Made by a program: the position numbers and the translations under genes. Below are positions 26,401 to 33,467 of a DNA stretch of 64,000 nt, piece by piece. Origin of the DNA: Actinoplanes utahensis (GTDB lineage Bacteria > Actinomycetota > Actinomycetes > Mycobacteriales > Micromonosporaceae); NCBI RefSeq assembly GCF_016862455.1, contig NZ_BOMZ01000062.1, positions 54,513-118,512 of the forward strand, written 5' to 3'. The notes under the pieces are model-generated. The model did not search any database. It was given only the letters and a program-made list of their open reading frames with translations, and was not told where the DNA came from. Numbering within the stretch: position 1 is the stretch's first letter; each line of letters starts with the position of its first letter.

Positions 26401-27513
26401 CTAGCCGGCGCCGAAGAACCGGCGGATGCTGCCGGTCACGTGGTCGATCTGCCAGTCCTCGAGCTCCGGGTGCAGCGGCAGGGACAGCACCCGGCGGCAC
26501 AGCAGCTCGGTGTGCGGCAGGTTCCAGTGCGCCAGGCCCAGACCCTTCTGCCGGTGCATCGGGATGGGCCAGGAGATCAGCGTCTCGACGCCGTCGGCGC
26601 GCAGGTGCTCGGCGAGGCGGTCGCGGGCGTCGGTGGTGACCGGATAGTTCTGGAACACGTCGCGGCGGCGGGCGTCGGCGTCCGGCCCGATCGGGACGCC
26701 AAGGTCCGGCAGGTCGCGCAACCGCTCGTCGTAGAGCCGGGCCAGCTGCCGGCGGCGGTCGATCCAGCCCGGCAGCCTCGACAGCCGGTAGTCCAGGACG
26801 GCCGCCTGCAGGTTGTCGAGGCGGCAGTTGTAGCCCCAGCCGTCGATCTCCGCCTTCGCCACCCGGCCGTGGTCGCGCAGCCGCAGCAGCCGGCCGGCCA
26901 GCTCCTCGTCGTCGGTGAGCACCGCGCCGCCGTCACCGAGCGCGCCGAGCAGCTTCGCCGGATAGAACGAGTATGTGCTGGCCAGCCCGAACGTCCCGGC
27001 GGTCCGGCCGTCCAGGGTGGCGCCGAGCGCCTGCGCCGCGTCCTCCAGAACGGTCGCGCCGACCTGCGCGGCGATCTTCATGACCTCGACCATGTCGGCG
27101 GTCCGGCCGTTCAGATGCACCGGAATGATCACCTTGGTGCGGTCGGTGACCTTGTCGGCCAGGTCGGCGGTGTCCATCAGATGGTCCGGCCCGATGTCCA
27201 CGAACACCGGGGTGGCGCCGCGCAGCACGAACGGCGAGACGGTCGCGATGAAGGTGTGCGCCACCGTCACCACCTCGTCGCCGGGACCGACGTCCAGGGC
27301 GTGCGCGAGCAGCCGCAGCCCGTCGGTGCAGTTGCTCACCCCGACCGCCCGGCGCGAGGAGTTGAAGGCGGCCAGATGGTCCTCGAAGTCGTGCAACTGC
27401 TGCCGCAGCATGAGGTCACCGGCGGCGATGGTGCCCTCGATGATCGGCAGCAGCTCGTCGCGCTGCCGCCGCCACTGCTCCGGGTAGTCAACGAACCTGA
27501 CTCGCCAGTCCAC
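26401..27513 (-). CDS. DegT/DnrJ/EryC1/StrS-family PLP sugar aminotransferase (second)
   Basis: About 370 residues. It is a full-length family member: VSNCTDGLRLLAHAL (cofactor phosphate binding), EDAAQALGATLDG (Asp pair for PLP), SFYPAKLLGALGDGGAV (Schiff-base Lys) and GYNCRLDNLQAAVL (active-site closing segment) are all in place. It is closer to WecE/VioA/DesV-type enzymes than the first aminotransferase. GTG 27513 is preferred over GTG 27534 because GGAGG lies seven bases upstream. It overlaps the transketolase C-terminal gene by 26 bases. Two different aminotransferases in one operon suggest two amino positions or two amino sugars in the repeat unit. Confidence 0.87.
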   Translation of the reverse strand: MDWRVRFVDYPEQWRRQRDELLPIIEGTIAAGDLMLRQQLHDFEDHLAAFNSSRRAVGVSNCTDGLRLLAHALDVGPGDEVVTVAHTFIATVSPFVLRGATPVFVDIGPDHLMDTADLADKVTDRTKVIIPVHLNGRTADMVEVMKIAAQVGATVLEDAAQALGATLDGRTAGTFGLASTYSFYPAKLLGALGDGGAVLTDDEELAGRLLRLRDHGRVAKAEIDGWGYNCRLDNLQAAVLDYRLSRLPGWIDRRRQLARLYDERLRDLPDLGVPIGPDADARRRDVFQNYPVTTDARDRLAEHLRADGVETLISWPIPMHRQKGLGLAHWNLPHTELLCRRVLSLPLHPELEDWQIDHVTGSIRRFFGAG

Positions 27514-28435
27514 GGTGCGCCTCCAGATGGTCACGGACCCGCCGCCGGATCGACTCCGGGTCCAGCTCGTACGCGGTACGCAGGTACTCCTGATCGCCGA
27601 CGACCGACAGGGACCGGGCCGGCAGCGCGATGCGGATCAGCGGCACCGGGCCGGCGGCCTCGGCCAGCACCTCGGCGACCGCACTGCCCAGCCCGCCGAC
27701 GATGGAGTGCTCCTCGACCGTGACGACGGCCGCGTAGGAGCGGGCCGCCTCCCTGATCGCCGCCGTGTCGAACGGGTCCAGCCACGGGAACGAGGTCACA
27801 TCCGCGCGGATGCCGTCGCCGTCGAGCAGCTCCGCCGCCCGGCAGACCACCTCGAGGATCGCGCCGGTGCTGCACAACAGCACCTCACCGCCACGGGACA
27901 GGGCGATCGAGGCGCCGCGCGGGGCCTCGATCGGGCGGGTGTGGACCGTACCCTCACCGGTCTTGCCCAACCGCAGATAGGCCGGTCCGCCGCCGGCCAG
28001 CAGGTCGGTCAGGACCGCCCCCACCTCGGCCTCGTCCCCGGGCGCGGCCACCGCCATGCCCGGCAGCGCCCGCATGATCGCCAGGTCCTCGGTGGCGTGG
28101 TGGGACATGCCGAGAGCGCCGTATGCCATCCCGCCCCCCACCGCCACCACCGTCACGTCGGCGTGGTGGTAGCAGATGTCGTTGCGGATCTGCTCCAGGC
28201 ACCGCAGCGTCGGGAAGTTCGCGATCGAGTAGGTGAACACCCGCCCGCCCGCGAGGGCGATCCCGGCCGCCAGCCCGGCCATGTTCTGCTCGGCCACCCC
28301 GGCGTTGATGAACTGGCCGGGCCGGGCCGTCGCGAACTCGTCCACCGCCCCGTACCCGAGGTCGGCGGTGATCAGCACCAGGTCCGGGTCGATCAGCGCG
28401 GCCGCGAGAAGCCCGGCGAAGAAGTGGTTCCTCAT
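27488..28435 (-). CDS. Transketolase-like C-terminal subunit
   Basis: 315 residues with the pyrimidine-binding and C-terminal transketolase domains: NAGVAEQNMAGLAAGIAL holds the catalytic Glu that activates thiamine diphosphate, ATEDLAIMRALPGMAVAAPGD matches the loop before the nucleotide site, and VTVEEHSIVGGLGSAV opens the last domain. It pairs with the N-terminal subunit encoded immediately upstream (four-base overlap). Split transketolases of this sort occur in secondary-metabolite and surface-sugar clusters, where they move two-carbon ketol units to unusual acceptors or make unusual sugar phosphates. The substrate here is unknown. Confidence 0.87.
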   Translation of the reverse strand: MRNHFFAGLLAAALIDPDLVLITADLGYGAVDEFATARPGQFINAGVAEQNMAGLAAGIALAGGRVFTYSIANFPTLRCLEQIRNDICYHHADVTVVAVGGGMAYGALGMSHHATEDLAIMRALPGMAVAAPGDEAEVGAVLTDLLAGGGPAYLRLGKTGEGTVHTRPIEAPRGASIALSRGGEVLLCSTGAILEVVCRAAELLDGDGIRADVTSFPWLDPFDTAAIREAARSYAAVVTVEEHSIVGGLGSAVAEVLAEAAGPVPLIRIALPARSLSVVGDQEYLRTAYELDPESIRRRVRDHLEAHRGLASQVR

Positions 28436-29250
28436 CCGCCCACCTCGGCCAGGGCCAGCTCCAGCTCCTCCGGCGACGGCGGCCGGTAGTGCCACAGCAC
28501 CTGGTTCTCCATGAACGACACGCCCTTGCCCTTCACGGTGTGCGCGAGCACGCAGCGCGGCCGGGCCGGCGCCGGATCCCGCGGCACCCGCATCGCGTGC
28601 GCCAGGGCGGCATGGTCGTGGCCGTCCACCTCGGTCACCTCCCAGCCGAACGACGCCCACTTGGCCGCGAACGGCTCCAGCCGCAGCGTCTCCTCGGTGG
28701 TGCCGAGCGACTGCAGGCCGTTGTAGTCGACGACCGCGACCAGGGTGCCGAGCTCGTGGTGGCCGGCGAACATGGCCGCCTCCCACACGCTGCCCTCGTC
28801 GCACTCACCGTCACCGAGCAGCACATAGGTGCGCCACGGCCGGCCGGTCTGCCGGGCCCGCCAGGCCAGCCCGGCGCCGACCGGCAGGCCGTGCCCGAGC
28901 GATCCGGTGGAGAACTCGACACCCGGGATGCCGACGTGGCTGACATGCCCGGACAGGTAGGAGCCGTTCTGGTAGTGCCGGTGCAGTACGGCCGGGTCGA
29001 AGAAACCGCGTTCGGCGAGCACCGCGTAGAGGGCGGCCCCGGCGTGGCCCTTGCTCATGATGAACCGGTCCCGGTCCGGCCAGTCCGGGTGCGCCGGGTC
29101 CACCCGCAGCACGTCGGTGTAGAGCACGGCGAGCAGGTCCGCGCAGGACAGCGCCGACCCGACGTGCGAGCTGCGGCCGATGCTGGTCATCCGCAGCACG
29201 TGCGCCCGTACGGCCCGCGCGACCTCCGGCGATCCGGTTCCGGTGGTCAT
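28432..29250 (-). CDS. Transketolase-like N-terminal subunit
   Basis: 272 residues. The thiamine-diphosphate motif runs from LGDGECDEGSVWEAAMFA to VVDYNGLQ (GDG...N), with the preceding SKGHAGAALYAVLAERG and STGSLGHGLPVGAGLA blocks of bacterial transketolases. ATG 29250 is chosen, one base after the TGA of the methyltransferase gene. An ATG five codons upstream would overlap that gene. With the C-terminal subunit it forms one active site. Placement inside a polysaccharide operon argues for a dedicated sugar-modifying reaction rather than the pentose phosphate pathway. Confidence 0.87.
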   Translation of the reverse strand: MTTGTGSPEVARAVRAHVLRMTSIGRSSHVGSALSCADLLAVLYTDVLRVDPAHPDWPDRDRFIMSKGHAGAALYAVLAERGFFDPAVLHRHYQNGSYLSGHVSHVGIPGVEFSTGSLGHGLPVGAGLAWRARQTGRPWRTYVLLGDGECDEGSVWEAAMFAGHHELGTLVAVVDYNGLQSLGTTEETLRLEPFAAKWASFGWEVTEVDGHDHAALAHAMRVPRDPAPARPRCVLAHTVKGKGVSFMENQVLWHYRPPSPEELELALAEVGG

Positions 29251-29251
29251 C

Positions 29252-29992
29252 TCAGAGGACCGCATATCCGATGTACGGGTCGAACTCGAACCGCCGCAGC
29301 TCCAGCCCGTTGATGCCGATCTCGTCCAGCACGGCCGCCGTCTCCCCGGGCCACAGCGGATTGTCCAGCTCGTCGAAGGCGAGCACCGCGCCCTTCGGCA
29401 TCCGGGGCAGCAGGTGCCGCAGCGCCACCGCGGTCGGCTCGTACAGGTCCAGGTCGAGGAAGAGCAGGCTGATCACCAGGTGCGGGTGCTCGGCCACGAA
29501 CGCCGGGATCGTCTCGGTGACGTCGCCGCGGATCAGCCGGGCCTTCGGCAGGTGACCGAGGAACCGGTCGGTGTCGTAGATCTCCAGCAGCCGGTTCAGC
29601 TCGTCGAAACTGTCCGCAGCCAGGTCGCCGGCTCGGGCCCCGGTGCTCTCCGGCCGGTCCGGCCCGGTCACCGCCGGGAAGCCGCCGAACGAGTCGAACC
29701 CGTACAGCCGCCGGGTCAGGTTGGTCGGTTCGAGGGCCGCGCTGAGCTGCGCGAACGTCATGAAGCTGGCGCCCCGGAAGACACCGCACTCGACGATCGA
29801 GCCCTTCACCGGCAGAACCAGCTTGAACAGTTCGTAGAGGGCCGCGAACCGGGTCACCTGCGCCCGGCGGGCGTACCGCGCCATGTTCGCCAGCCGGGTC
29901 GGCAGATCGTCGGCGCTGTTCCGGAACACCTCCGCGATCGCCCCCGGCACCTGCCGTTCGGCCGCATTCTGCAGTCCGCCCGGTCGCGTCAT
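29252..29992 (-). CDS. TylF/MycF-family sugar O-methyltransferase
   Basis: 246 residues from ATG 29992, which overlaps the stop of the kinase-like gene (ATGA) and follows GGAGGTGG. The class I methyltransferase core begins SIVECGVFRGASFMTFAQL (SAM-binding Gly loop), then YGFDSFGGFPAV, typical of macrocin O-methyltransferase relatives. LLFLDLDLYEPTAVALRHLLPRMPKGAVLAFDELD carries the Asp pair that binds the divalent metal. Family members methylate hydroxyls of nucleotide-bound or polymer-bound deoxyhexoses. Here it could methylate one sugar of the repeat unit, possibly as a cap; this is inference from position. Confidence 0.87.
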   Translation of the reverse strand: MTRPGGLQNAAERQVPGAIAEVFRNSADDLPTRLANMARYARRAQVTRFAALYELFKLVLPVKGSIVECGVFRGASFMTFAQLSAALEPTNLTRRLYGFDSFGGFPAVTGPDRPESTGARAGDLAADSFDELNRLLEIYDTDRFLGHLPKARLIRGDVTETIPAFVAEHPHLVISLLFLDLDLYEPTAVALRHLLPRMPKGAVLAFDELDNPLWPGETAAVLDEIGINGLELRRFEFDPYIGYAVL

Positions 29993-31383
29993 GAGGCCAC
30001 CTCCAGCGACATCCGTCCCCACCAGCGCCGTCGTTCCTGGCGGGGCGCGGTGTACTCGTCGAAGCTCGGGGCGGCGTCCGGGTCGCGGCGCGGCACCATG
30101 TTGAGCACACAGCCGAGCAGTGTGGCGTTGACCGCGTGCAGCGCCCGGACGGCGCCCTCGACCTGCGCGTTCGTGGTCCGCCGGGACCGCACCACCAGCA
30201 GCGTGCCGTCGGCGCGGGCCGCCACCACCTCACCGTCGGTGACCGGCAGCAGCGGCGGGCAGTCGAAGAGCACCACGTCGAAGCGGCGGCGTACCTCGTC
30301 GACCACCTCGGTCATCCGCGGCGAGCTGAGCAGCTCGCTCGGATTGTGCGGCGGGTGCCCGCCGGCCAGCAGCCACAGCCCGACCCCCCAGGGCTGCACC
30401 GCCTGGTCCAAGGTGGCCGTACCGCCGAGCACACCGCTCAGCCCGACCTGGCCGTCCAGGCCGAGGAACCGGGCCAGGCGGGGCCGGCGCAACTCCGCGT
30501 CGACGACGAGCACCCGCTGCCCGGTCTCGGCGAACAGCAGGGCCAGGCTGCACACCGTCGCCGACCGGCCCTCCCGCGGCACCGCGCTGGTCACCGCCAG
30601 GGTCTTCAGCGAGGTGCCGGCCGCGACGGTCTGCAGCATGGTGCGGACCTGGCGCAGCGCCTCGGTCCGTGCCGACGCGCTCGCCGACACGAACGGCCCG
30701 GCCGAGGTGGGCGCGGTGTCGTCCTCCGGCACCCGGGCCAGCACCTGGGTGGCGGTCAGCGTCCGCAGCGACTCGGCGGACCGCACGGTGGTGTCGGAGA
30801 CCTCACGCAGCACGGCCGAGCCGCCGCCGACGATCAGGCCGGCCATCACGGCGAGCGCGTAGTTGTTCAGTTCGCGCGGAGCGACCAGGTCCTTCTCCAG
30901 GCGGGGGCCGTCGACGATCTCCACCCGGACCGCGGAGCCCTTGCCGGGCTCCGCTTCCAGCTTCTCGACGGTGTCCTTGAACAGCACGCCCAGACGCTGC
31001 GCGAGCAGCAGCGCCCGCGGCCGGTCGGTGTCCTCCACGGTGACCTCCATCAGTACCGTGTCGGCGATGGTCTCGGCGGTGAGCCGTTCGCCGATCTCCT
31101 CGGGCGTCAGGGCGATCCCGGACCCGTTCGCCAACGGCACCGCGATCTCGTCGCTGGCCAGCAGTTCGGCGTACGTGGCGAGCCGTCCCGAGGAGAACAT
31201 GCTGGCCGGGTAGAGTTCGGCGGCCTCGGCCATCGGCGCGGTGAAGAAGAACGTGACCCGGGCGGCGTACACCGGAGTGGTCCGGATGTTCACCACCAGC
31301 GCCACGCCCAGCGCGATCAGGAGCGAGCCCACCAGCAGCCACCAATGTCTCCGGGCGACACGGAGGTAATCGCGTAGGCCCAT
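29989..31383 (-). CDS. Wzz/BY-kinase-like polysaccharide co-polymerase with degenerate Walker A
   Basis: 464 residues. An N-terminal Wzz module has two membrane helices (about 12-32 and 175-195) around an outer domain. The C-terminal module is a bacterial tyrosine kinase-like ATPase: Walker A' VLVVDAELRRPRLARFLG (about 291-308) and Walker B VVLFDCPPLLPVTD are intact. Walker A reads SAVPREGRSAT, with Arg273 where Lys is expected. The C-terminus has only one tyrosine (FDEYTAP) instead of the usual tyrosine cluster. It therefore may act as chain-length scaffold more than as autokinase. It is the first gene of the operon; the promoter must lie in 31384-31512. Confidence 0.85.
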   Translation of the reverse strand: MGLRDYLRVARRHWWLLVGSLLIALGVALVVNIRTTPVYAARVTFFFTAPMAEAAELYPASMFSSGRLATYAELLASDEIAVPLANGSGIALTPEEIGERLTAETIADTVLMEVTVEDTDRPRALLLAQRLGVLFKDTVEKLEAEPGKGSAVRVEIVDGPRLEKDLVAPRELNNYALAVMAGLIVGGGSAVLREVSDTTVRSAESLRTLTATQVLARVPEDDTAPTSAGPFVSASASARTEALRQVRTMLQTVAAGTSLKTLAVTSAVPREGRSATVCSLALLFAETGQRVLVVDAELRRPRLARFLGLDGQVGLSGVLGGTATLDQAVQPWGVGLWLLAGGHPPHNPSELLSSPRMTEVVDEVRRRFDVVLFDCPPLLPVTDGEVVAARADGTLLVVRSRRTTNAQVEGAVRALHAVNATLLGCVLNMVPRRDPDAAPSFDEYTAPRQERRRWWGRMSLEVAS

Positions 31384-31512
31384 GCAGACCTCCCCGTTCC
31401 GTGGCTACCAGCCAGATTAGGGGCATACAGCACGTCACTGGGCAGTATCGAGCAATACCTCTTTAAGGTGGAAAAGGCTGATAATCTGGCGGCGAACCCT
31501 GCGGGAGGACAG
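31384..31512. promoter_or_regulatory. Divergent promoter region of the polysaccharide cluster
   Basis: 129 bases separate the ten-gene minus-strand operon from the plus-strand dehydratase. The stretch is A+T-richer than its surroundings and holds GATAAT at 31480-31485, a good -10 for the plus-strand gene, about 27 bases before the TTG start at 31513. No matching -35 is obvious, which would fit control by an activator or an alternative sigma factor. Confidence 0.35.
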
Positions 31513-33339
31513 TTGCGCTCGCGAGACGACCTGTTCCCAGCGGCCGGCGACGGCGCGGCCTGGGCGATCGGCATGGCGGCAGCGGTGCTCACCCGGCCCG
31601 GCGCCGATCCGGGGCGGATGGCCGGCACGGCGGTCACCGTTCTGCTCGCCGTCGCGTTGCAGGGCGCGATCGGGCATGCCGTGCACCTCTATCGCGGGCG
31701 GTACCCGTACGCCAGCCTGGAAGAGGTCCGCGCCCTCGCCGTGACCGTCGCGCTGACCGCGACCGCCGTCCTGGCCGCCGCGGCGGCCCTGCCGCGGCAC
31801 CCGGTGCCGCTCGGCGCCCCGATCGAGGGCGGGGCGTTCGCACTGATGCTGATGCTCGCCGCCCGGTACGCGCACACCCTGCGGCACCGTCGCCGGCAGC
31901 GCCCGGACGAGCGGGTCGCCGCCCCGGTCGTGCTGTTCGGCGCCGGCCGGACCACCGATCTCCTGCTCCGGTCGATGCTCAACGATCCGGGCGGGCGTTA
32001 CCTGCCGGTCGGCCTGATCGACGACGACCCGCGCAAACGGCGGCTGCGCCGGTCCGGGGTGCCGGTGCTCGGCGCCCGCGCCGACATTCCGGCGGTGCTG
32101 GCCCGGACCGGCGCGACGATGGTCGTCTTCGCCGTCGCGAACGCCGAGGCGGACCTGCTGCGTGACGTCCGGGACCGGACCGTGGCGGCCGGGGCCACCT
32201 TCAAGGTGGTGCCGTCGGTGACCGAGCTGATGGACCATCCGGTCGAGGTCGACGACATCCGCGACGTCTCGGTCGCCGACCTGCTCGGCCGGCACCAGAT
32301 CGAGACCGACCTGGACGCCATCGCCGGCTACCTGGCGGGCAAGCGGGTGCTGGTCACCGGCGCGGGCGGCTCGATCGGCTCGGAGCTGTGCCGGCAGATC
32401 CACCGGTTCCACCCGGCCGAGCTGATGATGCTGGACCGGGACGAGTCGGCGCTGCAGGCCACCCAGCTGTCCATCGACGCCCGGTCCGGCATCGACGATC
32501 CGTCGGTGATCCTCGCCGACCTGCGCGACGCCGCCCACCTGCGGCACATCTTCCGGACCCGGCGCCCGGAGGTGGTCTTCCACGCCGCGGCCCTCAAGCA
32601 TCTGGCGCTTCTCCAGCGGTTTCCCGGGGAGGCGGTCAAGACCAACGTCCTCGGTACGCTCAACGTGCTGGAGGCCGCCGCCGGAGTGGAGCGGTTCGTC
32701 AACATCTCCACCGACAAGGCCGCCGACCCGAGCAGCGTCCTCGGCTACAGCAAACGCGTCACCGAACGGCTCACCGCCTGGACCGCCGGGCGCAACCCGG
32801 GCACGTTCCTCAGCGTCCGGTTCGGCAACGTGCTGGGCAGCCGCGGGTCGGTGTTCACCACGTTCACCGCGCAGATCGCCGACGGCGGCCCGGTCACCGT
32901 CACCCACCCGGACGTGACCCGCTATTTCATGACCGTCCAGGAGGCGGTGCACCTGGTGATCCAGGCCGCCGCGATCGGCCGGGACGGCGAGGCGCTGGTG
33001 CTGGAGATGGGCGAGCCGGTCCGGATCGCCGAGGTGGCGCGGCAGATGGTCGCGCTGCGGCCGGCGCCGGTGGAGATCCGCTACACCGGGCTGCGGCCGG
33101 GGGAGAAACTGGCCGAGGTCCTGTTCGGCGCCGGGGAGGTGGACCGGCGCCCGTTCCACCCACTGATCTCGCACGTCGCGGTGCCGCCGCTGAGCGCCGC
33201 CGACCTGGCCGGCGTCGATCCCGACGCCGGCCCCGACGAAGTGATCGCCGTCCTGGTCCGGCTCTGCGCCCCTGCCGTGGAGTGCGTCGAGGTCGGCCGT
33301 CCTGTGCGCCACAGCTCGCCACGCGGAGCCGTGTGGTGA
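31513..33339 (+). CDS. Membrane-bound nucleoside-diphosphate-sugar 4,6-dehydratase (PglF/WbpM/CapD-like)
   Basis: 608 residues. Four N-terminal membrane helices (to about residue 115) are followed by a nucleotide-binding middle domain (VVLFGAGRTTDLLLRSML). The catalytic SDR domain begins KRVLVTGAGGSIGSELCRQI (GxxGxxG). VFHAAALKHLALLQRFPGEAVKTNV and the downstream FVNISTDKAADPSSVLGYSKRVTE give the modified active site of FlaA1/PglF enzymes. It should convert a UDP-N-acetylhexosamine to the 4-keto-6-deoxy sugar that the DegT aminotransferase would use. TTG 31513 is chosen because GGGAGGA lies just upstream; GTG 31468 lies before the likely -10 box. The stop lies inside a strong hairpin. Confidence 0.88.
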   Translation: MRSRDDLFPAAGDGAAWAIGMAAAVLTRPGADPGRMAGTAVTVLLAVALQGAIGHAVHLYRGRYPYASLEEVRALAVTVALTATAVLAAAAALPRHPVPLGAPIEGGAFALMLMLAARYAHTLRHRRRQRPDERVAAPVVLFGAGRTTDLLLRSMLNDPGGRYLPVGLIDDDPRKRRLRRSGVPVLGARADIPAVLARTGATMVVFAVANAEADLLRDVRDRTVAAGATFKVVPSVTELMDHPVEVDDIRDVSVADLLGRHQIETDLDAIAGYLAGKRVLVTGAGGSIGSELCRQIHRFHPAELMMLDRDESALQATQLSIDARSGIDDPSVILADLRDAAHLRHIFRTRRPEVVFHAAALKHLALLQRFPGEAVKTNVLGTLNVLEAAAGVERFVNISTDKAADPSSVLGYSKRVTERLTAWTAGRNPGTFLSVRFGNVLGSRGSVFTTFTAQIADGGPVTVTHPDVTRYFMTVQEAVHLVIQAAAIGRDGEALVLEMGEPVRIAEVARQMVALRPAPVEIRYTGLRPGEKLAEVLFGAGEVDRRPFHPLISHVAVPPLSAADLAGVDPDAGPDEVIAVLVRLCAPAVECVEVGRPVRHSSPRGAVW

Positions 33340-33348
33340 GCTGTGGCG
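33307..33348. terminator. Long hairpin spanning the stop of the dehydratase gene
   Basis: A 16-bp stem with one G-U pair (CGCCACAGCTCGCCAC at 33307-33322 with 33333-33348) closes a ten-base loop. The TGA at 33337-33339 lies in the right arm. No U tract follows. It may terminate the plus-strand transcript or protect its 3' end. Confidence 0.55.
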
Positions 33349-33359
33349 TGGTGCAGCCG

Positions 33360-33444
33360 CACTTCACCACGCGCCGCACTTCACCACGCGCCGCACTTCA
33401 CCACGCGCCGCACTTCACCACGCGCCGCACTTCACCACGCGCCG
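33360..33444. repeat. Five perfect tandem copies of a 17-bp unit
   Basis: CACTTCACCACGCGCCG is repeated five times without mismatch (33360, 33377, 33394, 33411, 33428). The unit is not a multiple of three and lies between two convergent genes, so it does not encode a peptide repeat. Perfect identity implies recent expansion and likely length variation between strains. Confidence 0.95.
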
Positions 33445-33467
33445 CGGTGCGCCAGGCGCGGCGGAGG

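Noticed and set aside
33360..33444. CRISPR array
   Set aside because: The 17-bp units are directly adjacent with no unique spacers, and no cas gene is nearby.
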